Below are positions 1 through 5,030 of a stretch of DNA of 5,150 nt, piece after piece. The position numbers and the translations under genes are program-made. The stretch comes from an uncultured bacterium (GTDB lineage Bacteria; Spirochaetota; Brevinematia; DTOW01): NCBI GenBank assembly GCA_937928175.1, contig CALFVP010000156.1, positions 1 through 5,150 of the forward strand, in the 5' to 3' direction. Under the pieces are notes generated by a model. It saw only the letters and a program-made list of their open reading frames with translations, was not told the origin of the DNA and searched no databases. Each line of letters opens with the position of its first letter. The stretch's first letter is position 1.

Positions 1-643
1 AGAAGAACAACTTAAAATACTATCAAAGTCCCATTCTCTCAACTTTAGTACAACAAAAAGAGAAATTCTAAGTATCTTTGAAAGTATAGGAATACAAAAC
101 GGTGAAAGAATACTAAAAAGTTTTCCACACCAACTAAGTGGCGGAATGATACAAAGAGTAGTAATATCGTTTATACTATTACTGAAACCAAACGTAATAA
201 TAGCAGATGAACCAACAACATCCCTTGATGTCAGCATTCAAAAAGAAATAATAAAAACTCTAACCGAAATAAGAGATAAATACAAGATATCCATAATTTT
301 CATAACTCATGACCTATTACTAGCAAAAGAAATATGCGATAGAATCATTATAATGTACTCAGGATACATAGTAGAAGAAGGAGAAAAAAATACAATATTT
401 AAAAATCCGCTTCACCCGTACACAAAAGGATTAGTAAACTCCATACCTTCGGTAAACGTCAAACTGGAAAACCTATCGTTTATACCAGGTAGAGTACCAC
501 ACTTTTCAGAAATAAAAAAACAATGTCCATTCGTTGAACGCTGCCCAATAGCCCAAGAAATATGTTACCAAGACGTACCAATGTTAGAAAAAATCCAAAA
601 TTCAAAAGTAAGGTGTTTTTTAGCAAAAACAAACTTTCAATAA
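1..643 (+). CDS. oppD: Oligopeptide/dipeptide ABC transporter ATP-binding subunit, OppD/DppD type (5'-truncated by window)
   Basis: This is the nucleotide-binding subunit that would power a membrane oligopeptide importer from the cytoplasmic side. The reading frame is open from base 2, so the gene begins outside the window; 213 codons plus the TAA stop are present. Counting from the first visible codon, the ABC signature LSGGM is at residues 45-49, followed by QRV. Walker B is VIIADE at 65-70, the D-loop SLD at 74-76 and the switch histidine at H103. The combination GGMxQRV, DEPTTSLDV and the C-terminal HPYTKGL segment (139-145) is typical of OppD/DppD rather than OppF/DppF. Four cysteines (175, 181, 188, 205) match the cluster seen in the family's oligo_HPY tail, shown in one DppD to bind a [4Fe-4S] cluster. 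Family members are about 320-340 residues, so Walker A and the Q-loop lie upstream. Partner permease genes are presumably upstream too. The exact substrate (oligo- or dipeptide) cannot be told from this fragment. Confidence 0.93.
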   Translation, partial: EEQLKILSKSHSLNFSTTKREILSIFESIGIQNGERILKSFPHQLSGGMIQRVVISFILLLKPNVIIADEPTTSLDVSIQKEIIKTLTEIRDKYKISIIFITHDLLLAKEICDRIIIMYSGYIVEEGEKNTIFKNPLHPYTKGLVNSIPSVNVKLENLSFIPGRVPHFSEIKKQCPFVERCPIAQEICYQDVPMLEKIQNSKVRCFLAKTNFQ

Positions 644-1263
644 CTTTTCAAAATCTTTTCCAAAACGTTTGTAAACTCAAATTTATACGATATACCTTTA
701 ATATCTTTACCAGCTTCACCGTACTTAGAAATTTCAATAAACAAAATTCTTGATATAACATCTTTCCTAACATTCTCGTTAGGAATATTGGTAGAAGAAT
801 AAAAAAATTCTATAGCCTCATCGTAATTACCTTTATTGAAATTGTAAACACCTATTACGTAACTTACAAACTCTGGAAAAAAAGTATAAGGTTCACTCGT
901 TAAAAACGAAATACCTTTTGAATCATTTTTTTCAAAAAGTAAGTAATACCCTACAAGAAACTTTGCTATACTTACCTCTTTACTTGACAAACTCCTATTT
1001 GACAACAAACTAGACAAAATAAAAAACCCTTCCTCAAAATCTCCTTCCCAAAAACATCTAATTCCTTTAAAAAAATTGTACTTATCCAAACTAACATTAG
1101 AAATAGAAACCAAAAAAGAATCGATTTTTTGACTATCGTTCAAATTCATAGCGTTAACAAACTCAGAATAAAGCTTCTGGTCACGGTTTAAAATTCTAAG
1201 TGACAAAGAAATCAAAAAAACTAGCAAAGAGAAGAAAAAAACAATATAAACGAACTTCTTCAT
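637..1263 (-). CDS. Hypothetical membrane-anchored protein with TPR-like repeats
   Basis: I do not recognise this gene. From ATG at 1263 it encodes 208 residues: MKK, then a strongly hydrophobic Phe/Leu/Ile/Val segment (about residues 2-23), then a mostly helical soluble domain. This looks like an N-terminal membrane anchor or uncleaved signal, with the rest probably outside the cytoplasm. Two stretches resemble tetratricopeptide repeats. The clearer one contains GVYNFNKGNYDEAIEFF, with the G-x-Y-x2-A-x3-F spacing of a TPR second helix; an earlier, weaker one contains WEGDFEEGFF. A longer start at TTG 1278 is possible. I prefer ATG 1263 because the only good -10-like element (TATACT, plus-strand 1270-1275) lies between the two starts. 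No Shine-Dalgarno sequence precedes either. The stop codon overlaps the end of the convergent ABC gene by 7 bp. Codon use (ATT, TTG) differs sharply from the + strand genes. A scaffold or assembly role is typical of TPR proteins but unproven here. Confidence 0.75.
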   Translation of the reverse strand: MKKFVYIVFFFSLLVFLISLSLRILNRDQKLYSEFVNAMNLNDSQKIDSFLVSISNVSLDKYNFFKGIRCFWEGDFEEGFFILSSLLSNRSLSSKEVSIAKFLVGYYLLFEKNDSKGISFLTSEPYTFFPEFVSYVIGVYNFNKGNYDEAIEFFYSSTNIPNENVRKDVISRILFIEISKYGEAGKDIKGISYKFEFTNVLEKILKSY

Positions 1264-1269
1264 AAAGAA

Positions 1270-1299
1270 AGTATACAATCTGAATAACTACAAAAACAA
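1270..1299 (-). promoter_or_regulatory. Candidate promoter of the TPR-like gene
   Basis: Reading the minus strand, a TATACT hexamer (plus 1275-1270) is preceded after 18 bp by TTGTTT (plus 1299-1294). The -10 is good (5 of 6 consensus); the -35 is weak (3 of 6). Only 6 nt separate the -10 from ATG at 1263, so a normally placed transcription start would fall on or next to the start codon, implying a leaderless mRNA. This is inferred from sequence only. Confidence 0.35.
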
Positions 1300-1314
1300 G
1301 TATAAAATTCAACT

Positions 1315-1343
1315 TTGTAAGAAAGAAAGTACTTATTTAAAAT
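1315..1343 (+). promoter_or_regulatory. Candidate hisD promoter
   Basis: TTGTAA (1315-1320) and TAAAAT (1338-1343) are separated by exactly 17 bp. They match the sigma-70 consensus at 4 of 6 and 5 of 6 positions. The -10 ends 10 nt before the hisD ATG, so the expected start point near 1350 would leave a leader of only a few nucleotides. There is no Shine-Dalgarno sequence; the nearest motif, TCCTC, has the opposite complementarity. It lies back to back with the TPR-gene promoter in a 90-bp divergent region. AT-rich DNA yields such matches by chance, hence moderate confidence. Confidence 0.42.
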
Positions 1344-1353
1344 TCCTCAATCT

Positions 1354-2658
1354 ATGGAAATAACAAACATAGAAGGTAAAGTATTAGAAAAGATAAAATT
1401 TAAGGGAGCACAAATATTCAGCGATAAAAGACTGATAAAGAGTGTTGAGAAGATTATTGAAGATGTTATGAAAAATGGAGATAAAGCATTAATAAAGTAT
1501 GCCAGGAAATTCGATAAAGCACCAAAAAATTTTTCTATAAAAGTTTCCGAAGAAGAGGTAAAAGAAGCCATAAACCTGGTTCAAAGTTCAAAATACTTGA
1601 TGGAAATAACAAGTAATTTTTTGAAAATGTCAGAAAGAGTTTACAAATTTCACAAAGCTCAATTTGAGAATCTCAACCTAAACAAAAAGTGGTACATACA
1701 AACAAACGGTACAGTAGGACAAGTAATAACCCCTATTGAGAGAGTGTGTATATACGTTCCTGGTGGTAGAGCAATATACCCATCAACTCTTATAATGAAC
1801 GCGATACCTGCCAAAGTTGCTGGAGTAAAAAGTATATACTTATCGACTCCTTCAAGTAGTGGTAAAGTTTCACCTGTTATAATTTATCTATCTAAAGAAC
1901 TAGGTATTAAAGATATTTACAAAGTAGGTGGAGCGGCAGCAGTTTCGGCTTTTGCTTTTGGTACTGAAAGTATTCCCAAAGTTGACATGATAGTAGGACC
2001 AGGAAATAAATACTTCATAACAGCAAAAAAAATACTAAACGGTATTATAGGAATTGACATGCTACCAGGACCAAGTGAAATAGCTGTAATAGCAGACCAC
2101 GGCAATCCCTACAACATAGCACTAGACATACTATCCCAACTTGAGCATGACCCAGATTCAAGTGGATACCTAGTATCAACGGATAAAAACCTAATAGAAA
2201 ACGTAAAAGACAGTATAAAATTAATACTGAAAGAAACTAATAAAAGTAACTCACTTCTAAAATCAACGAATAACATTCTATTCATACACACAGAAACAAT
2301 AGAAGAAGGATTTAAAGTAATAAACGATATTTCACCTGAACATTTAGAAGTAATAGTAAACGGTATCACAACTGAAAATATAGACAAATTTGTAAAGAAT
2401 GCTGGCACAGTACTGATAGGAGAAACAACACCAGTTGTGTTAACGGATTACATAGCAGGTACAAACCACGTACTACCCACAGGTACAACTGCTAGATTTT
2501 CATCTCCTTTAGGAGTTTACAATTTCGTAAAATTTTACAATTTTGCACAATGGTCAAAAGAAAACTTAAACACAGACAGAGAAATTGTATCGAAACTATC
2601 AAGATACGAAGGACTAGAAATACATGCTCTTTCACTGGAAAAAAGAATAGTTGAATAG
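1354..2658 (+). CDS. hisD: Histidinol dehydrogenase
   Basis: HisD catalyses the last two steps of histidine biosynthesis in the cytoplasm, oxidising L-histidinol through histidinal to L-histidine with two NAD+ and a zinc ion. The protein is 434 residues, the same length as the E. coli enzyme, and is intact. Family blocks appear in order: VPGGRAIYPSTLIMNAIPAK (135-154), VGGAAAVSAFAFGT (191-204), VGPGNKYF (214-221), PGPSEIAVIAD (238-248), SQLEHDPDS (261-269), SPEHLE (327-332), TDYIAGTNHVLPTG (364-377) and EGLEIHALSLEKR (419-431). By comparison with E. coli, the zinc ligands are Q262, H265, D365 and H424, and the catalytic pair is E329-H330; all are present. The frame is closed by a stop at 1318-1320 and contains no upstream ATG, so ATG 1354 is the natural start despite lacking a Shine-Dalgarno sequence. 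No other his gene lies within the window: a divergent TPR-like gene is upstream and tRNA genes follow after 84 nt. It therefore appears to be transcribed alone from its own promoter. Confidence 0.98.
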   Translation: MEITNIEGKVLEKIKFKGAQIFSDKRLIKSVEKIIEDVMKNGDKALIKYARKFDKAPKNFSIKVSEEEVKEAINLVQSSKYLMEITSNFLKMSERVYKFHKAQFENLNLNKKWYIQTNGTVGQVITPIERVCIYVPGGRAIYPSTLIMNAIPAKVAGVKSIYLSTPSSSGKVSPVIIYLSKELGIKDIYKVGGAAAVSAFAFGTESIPKVDMIVGPGNKYFITAKKILNGIIGIDMLPGPSEIAVIADHGNPYNIALDILSQLEHDPDSSGYLVSTDKNLIENVKDSIKLILKETNKSNSLLKSTNNILFIHTETIEEGFKVINDISPEHLEVIVNGITTENIDKFVKNAGTVLIGETTPVVLTDYIAGTNHVLPTGTTARFSSPLGVYNFVKFYNFAQWSKENLNTDREIVSKLSRYEGLEIHALSLEKRIVE

Positions 2659-2697
2659 ATAGCATTTTTGTGCTTTTAATTACATTTTTGACCTATG

Positions 2698-2727
2698 TTG
2701 AAATGTTTTTGAGGTGTTTTATATAAT
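2698..2727 (+). promoter_or_regulatory. Promoter of the tRNA-Leu/tRNA-Trp/secE/nusG unit
   Basis: TTGAAA (2698-2703) and a perfect TATAAT (2722-2727) are separated by 18 bp. This is the best sigma-70-type match in the window (5 of 6 and 6 of 6). Transcription would start near 2734, about 9 nt before the tRNA-Leu 5' end, as expected for a stable-RNA promoter. A second overlapping pair, TTGAGG (2709-2714) and TAGTAT (2732-2737) with 17-bp spacing, is weaker. No other convincing promoter or terminator separates this site from secE, so it probably drives the downstream operon as well. Confidence 0.65.
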
Positions 2728-2742
2728 ATTTTAGTATGGTTT

Positions 2743-2825
2743 GGGGGTGTGGCGGAACGGCAGACGCGGGGGACTTAAAATCCCCTGGGTGAAAACCCGT
2801 GAGGGTTCGAGTCCCTCCATCCCCA
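2743..2825 (+). tRNA. tRNA-Leu(UAA)
   Basis: A complete class II cloverleaf can be folded by eye. The acceptor stem is 2743-2749 with 2818-2824 (seven pairs, one G-U), and the D stem is GCG/CGC (2752-2754 with 2765-2767). The anticodon stem is GGGGA/TCCCC (2769-2773 with 2781-2785) around loop CTTAAAA, giving anticodon TAA at 2776-2778 for UUA codons. The long variable arm GGGT-GAAA-ACCC (2787-2798) has a GNRA tetraloop and identifies a leucine-type tRNA. The T arm is GAGGG-TTCGAGT-CCCTC (2801-2817), and the discriminator is A2825 as required for tRNA-Leu. CCA is not encoded and must be added enzymatically. The gene ends exactly where tRNA-Trp begins. Confidence 0.96.
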
Positions 2826-2900
2826 AGGCCTGTAGCTCGAATTGGCTAGAGCGCCGGACTCCAAATCCGGAGGTTGTGGGTTCGAGCCCCACCAGGCCTG
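2826..2900 (+). tRNA. tRNA-Trp(CCA)
   Basis: This is a complete class I cloverleaf of 75 nt. The acceptor stem AGGCCTG/CAGGCCT is 2826-2832 with 2893-2899 and is fully paired. The D stem GCTC/GAGC is 2835-2838 with 2849-2852. The anticodon stem CCGGA/TCCGG is 2854-2858 with 2866-2870, around loop CTCCAAA with anticodon CCA at 2861-2863. The variable loop is AGGTT and the T arm GTGGG-TTCGAGC-CCCAC is 2876-2892. The A1-U72 pair and discriminator G2900 agree with bacterial tRNA-Trp identity and fix the 5' end at 2826, with no spacer from tRNA-Leu. CCA is not encoded. Its place 28 nt before secE is the common bacterial trnW-secE-nusG arrangement. Confidence 0.97.
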
Positions 2901-2928
2901 AAGGTTAGCTAATCTACAAAGGTAAACT

Positions 2929-3111
2929 ATGAAAACTATAATTAAATTTTTTAAAGACGTAATAGAAGAAATGAAAAAAGTTTCCTGGCCACCTAAGGAA
3001 GAGGTAATATCTTCCTCAGGAGTAGTAATAGTGTTTATAATAATACTTTCAATAATATTAGGGCTGGTTGATTTTGTAGCCTCAACCGTTATAGGATTAC
3101 TTCTAAAGTAA
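2929..3111 (+). CDS. secE: Preprotein translocase subunit SecE
   Basis: SecE is the small essential subunit that clamps SecY in the SecYEG protein-export channel of the inner membrane. The protein has 60 residues, the size of the short single-span SecE of most bacteria outside the gamma-proteobacteria. It shows the standard layout: an amphipathic cytoplasmic helix (about residues 2-16), the conserved hinge MKKVSWPPKEEV (15-26) and one transmembrane helix (about 29-58). The start is supported by AAAGG (2918-2922), 6 nt before ATG. It lies 28 nt after tRNA-Trp with no terminator between, and nusG follows 12 nt after its stop. The hinge motif together with the tRNA-Trp and nusG neighbours makes the assignment secure despite the small size. 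Confidence 0.96.
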   Translation: MKTIIKFFKDVIEEMKKVSWPPKEEVISSSGVVIVFIIILSIILGLVDFVASTVIGLLLK

Positions 3112-3123
3112 GAAGGTATACCT

Positions 3124-3714
3124 ATGAGTAGAGCATGGTATGTTTTACATACTATATCAGGACTGGAAAACAGTGTGGTTGAAAAAATAAAAAAAGAAAC
3201 CTTAAAAAACGAAGAGATAAAAAAAATAATAGTTAACATAAAAATACTAACAGAAAACGTTGAAGTTAAAGGGAAAAATGACAAAAAAATCGTAAAAAAA
3301 CAAAGGTTATTCCCAGGGTATGTACTAATGGAGTTAGACTTACCTCAAGACGAACAAAAATTGGAATCGTTCCTAAGAACAATAAATAACATTCATGGAG
3401 TAATAGGTTTTCTGGGAGCAAAAGTGGAAAAAAGCAGTTTAAAATCATTCAAAGTACCACCTAAACCGTTATCAATAGAAGAAGTGAGAGCAATATTCGA
3501 AAAAGCTGGAGAATTCAAAAGTAAAGCTTTTGTTGATCTATCATCTTCGTTTGAACCAGGTAACCAAGTTAAAATTACCAGCGGTCCATTCAAAGGACTC
3601 GTAGGAACTGTAGTTGAAGTTTACCCTGACAAACATAAACTTAAAGTAAACGTTTCAATATTCAATAGAGAAACTCCACTAAACATAAACTTTGATCAAG
3701 TAGAAAAAATATAA
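3124..3714 (+). CDS. nusG: Transcription termination/antitermination factor NusG
   Basis: NusG binds elongating RNA polymerase, reduces pausing, assists Rho-dependent termination or antitermination, and can link polymerase to the ribosome through S10. The 196-residue protein has the N-terminal NGN domain (about 4-118), beginning AWYVLHTISGLE and including the conserved FPGYVLMEL (63-71) and GVIGFLG (92-98). A short linker leads to the C-terminal KOW domain (about 143-196) with FEPGNQVKITSGPFKGLVGT (143-162) and the closing NFDQVEKI. The extra domain inserted in NusG of some Thermotoga and Aquifex relatives is absent. The usual SIFGR motif reads SIFNR here. AAGG (3113-3116) provides a Shine-Dalgarno site 7 nt before ATG, inside a 10-bp palindrome at 3114-3123. 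secE is 12 nt upstream. The next gene, 4 nt downstream, is not rplK as in most bacteria but a flavin reductase-like gene. Confidence 0.97.
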   Translation: MSRAWYVLHTISGLENSVVEKIKKETLKNEEIKKIIVNIKILTENVEVKGKNDKKIVKKQRLFPGYVLMELDLPQDEQKLESFLRTINNIHGVIGFLGAKVEKSSLKSFKVPPKPLSIEEVRAIFEKAGEFKSKAFVDLSSSFEPGNQVKITSGPFKGLVGTVVEVYPDKHKLKVNVSIFNRETPLNINFDQVEKI

Positions 3715-3718
3715 AACT

Positions 3719-4264
3719 ATGCTCAAAGAAAGTAATAAAAATAAATTTTACCATTTCTACCCAAACATAGTTTGTGTTGTTATGTCGGAGTTTGATAACA
3801 GAATCAATGCCATGCCAGTAGCATGGTCAAGCGGTATATCAAGTAATCCTAGATACTTTGGCGTACTAATAGCAAAAAAAAGATTCACCTACAAAATAAT
3901 AGAAAAATCAAAAAAATTCTCTGTAAACTTTCTAGATTGGAAATACCTAGATACAGTAGTAAAATTAGGTTCAACTTCAGGAGAAGAAATAGATAAAATA
4001 AAGGAATTCAATATTCCAATAGAAAAAGGTAAAGAAGTATATTTTATTCCTCTATCCTACGTTGTATATGAATGCACAGTAATAAAAGATGAAGAAATAG
4101 GTGATCATAACTTAATTATAGGTAAAATTGAAAGAGTACTAATAGATGAAGAAGTTTTTGATGAAAACGAAAAACCAATTTTAGAGAAAGTAAAACCTAT
4201 CTTTTACATGGGAAGTGGAGAATTCGTAAAGCTAGAAATATCAGAAAAGTTTAAGGAGGAATAA
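3719..4264 (+). CDS. Flavin reductase-like (flavoredoxin-type) FMN-binding split-barrel protein
   Basis: This 181-residue protein fits the flavin reductase-like domain family (DIM6/NTAB, split barrel), whose members bind FMN and pass electrons from NAD(P)H or another donor to flavin or a partner protein. Recognisable blocks are FYPNIVCVVMSE (13-24) and NAMPVAWSSGISSNP (30-44), the flavin-facing loop of the family. Next come FGVLIAKKRFTYKIIEKSKKFSVNF (47-71) and GSTSGEEIDKIKEFNI (84-99), and the closing strand contains GDHNLIIGKIERV (128-140). This pattern resembles flavoredoxin-type proteins of anaerobes more than NAD(P)H:flavin oxidoreductases paired with monooxygenases, but the physiological donor and acceptor cannot be read from sequence. 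It starts 4 nt after nusG and stops 2 nt before rpiA, so it is probably co-transcribed and translationally coupled. No clear Shine-Dalgarno site precedes it. No signal peptide is seen, so it should be cytoplasmic. Confidence 0.87.
   Translation: MLKESNKNKFYHFYPNIVCVVMSEFDNRINAMPVAWSSGISSNPRYFGVLIAKKRFTYKIIEKSKKFSVNFLDWKYLDTVVKLGSTSGEEIDKIKEFNIPIEKGKEVYFIPLSYVVYECTVIKDEEIGDHNLIIGKIERVLIDEEVFDENEKPILEKVKPIFYMGSGEFVKLEISEKFKEE
4253..4259 (+). promoter_or_regulatory. Strong ribosome binding site for rpiA
   Basis: AAGGAGG, the strongest Shine-Dalgarno sequence in the window, lies inside the last codons of the flavin reductase-like gene, 7 nt before a GTG. It decides the GTG at 4267 as the rpiA start, although no ATG is available there. 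Confidence 0.85.
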
Positions 4265-4266
4265 AA

Positions 4267-4941
4267 GTGGACAACAAAGCAAAAATTAATGCAGCAAAAG
4301 GAGCATTAGAATACATTTTAGAAGACTTAAAAGAAAACACAGTTATAGGGTTAGGTAGTGGTACAACAGTACAAGAATTCATAAAACTACTAGGAGAAGA
4401 AGTAAAAAAGGGACTTAAAGTTATATGCGTGACAACCTCCTACGCATCGAGAATGATGGCAATAGAAAATGGAATACTGGTAACTGATACAGATGCAGTT
4501 GATAAAATAGATATAGCGATAGACGGAGCTGACAAAGCAAACAAAATAGCACTACTTAAGGGAGGTGGCGGTGCACTAACAAGAGAAAAAATAATAGACT
4601 ATAACTCAGACAAATTCATAGTAATAGTAGACGAATCAAAATTAATACAAGATGATACACTAGAAGGAATAGTAAACATGGAAGTTTTACCATTCGCAGC
4701 ACCAATAGTAATGAAACAACTTAAAGAATACAATACAAAACTAAGAGTAGGAAAAGGAAAACTTGGACCTATTGTAAGTGACAACGGTAACTTCTTGCTA
4801 GAATGCTACATGAGATTAGAAAACCCCGCAGAAACAGAAAAATGGCTAAAAAGCATTCCAGGAATAATAGAAAACGGTATATTCACAAAGTTTTCATCAA
4901 TAATTGTAGGAACCGAAAAAGATTGGTATAAATTCGTATAA
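4267..4941 (+). CDS. rpiA: Ribose-5-phosphate isomerase A
   Basis: RpiA interconverts ribose 5-phosphate and ribulose 5-phosphate in the cytoplasmic non-oxidative pentose phosphate pathway, supplying ribose for nucleotides and histidine. The 224-residue protein (E. coli has 219) shows the phosphate-binding loop GLGSGTT (28-34), the active-site motif DGAD (86-89) and KGGGGALTREK (98-108). By comparison with E. coli, the catalytic base is E107 and the supporting residues are D86, D89 and K98. VDESK (121-125) and SDNGN (171-175) also fit the family. The residue after DGAD is lysine (DGADK), where most members have glutamate. It starts with GTG, supported by AAGGAGG 7 nt upstream and by the motif spacing from the N terminus. 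It begins 2 nt after the flavin reductase-like gene and ends the operon visible here; no convincing hairpin terminator follows. It is complete and appears functional. Confidence 0.97.
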   Translation: MDNKAKINAAKGALEYILEDLKENTVIGLGSGTTVQEFIKLLGEEVKKGLKVICVTTSYASRMMAIENGILVTDTDAVDKIDIAIDGADKANKIALLKGGGGALTREKIIDYNSDKFIVIVDESKLIQDDTLEGIVNMEVLPFAAPIVMKQLKEYNTKLRVGKGKLGPIVSDNGNFLLECYMRLENPAETEKWLKSIPGIIENGIFTKFSSIIVGTEKDWYKFV

Positions 4942-4988
4942 CCTGTAAGGCAATCCCAAAACCTAAAAATTTCAACACTCTAAATAAC

Positions 4989-5018
4989 TTCAAAAAATAG
5001 GTAACCGTAATTTATAAT
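4989..5018 (+). promoter_or_regulatory. Candidate promoter before the last ORF
   Basis: TTCAAA (4989-4994, 4 of 6 consensus) and a perfect TATAAT (5013-5018) are 18 bp apart. The -10 lies in a tandem duplication of TTTATAA (5011-5017 and 5018-5024). The second copy gives an alternative TATAAA (5020-5025) only 5 nt before ATG 5031. Either choice leaves a leader of at most a few nucleotides. The remaining intergenic DNA after rpiA (4942-4988) shows no clear hairpin. Confidence 0.4.
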
Positions 5019-5030
5019 TTATAAACCAAT

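Noticed and set aside
562..753. Short + strand frame across the ABC gene end
   Set aside because: It overlaps two better-supported genes in other frames, is low in complexity and has no ribosome binding site.
1264..1278. TTG start at 1278 for the TPR-like gene, adding five residues
   Set aside because: No Shine-Dalgarno site precedes it, and the best -10 element lies downstream of it. ATG 1263 gives a typical MKK plus hydrophobic N terminus.
2109..2408. Minus-strand open frames inside hisD (also 1347-1571 and 1917-2105)
   Set aside because: They lie opposite an intact, fully conserved hisD and show no recognisable protein features or promoter.
2661..2677. Possible hisD terminator: AGCA, 6-nt loop, TGCT, then four T
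   Set aside because: The stem is only 4 bp with two G-C pairs, and the T run is short in already T-rich DNA. It is too weak to call.
2901..2928. 8-bp palindrome TTAGCTAA (2905-2912) between tRNA-Trp and secE as an attachment or regulatory site
   Set aside because: It is short, AT-rich and likely by chance. There is no integrase gene and no repeat of the tRNA 3' end nearby.
2775..3284. 169-codon open frame on the minus strand across the tRNAs, secE and the start of nusG
   Set aside because: It runs antisense through two certain tRNA genes and two certain protein genes. Its product is low-complexity Ser/Phe/Ile, as expected from the complement of AT-rich genes.
4942..4990. Possible rpiA terminator
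   Set aside because: I found no inverted repeat with a following T run, so transcription may read through or end by another mechanism.
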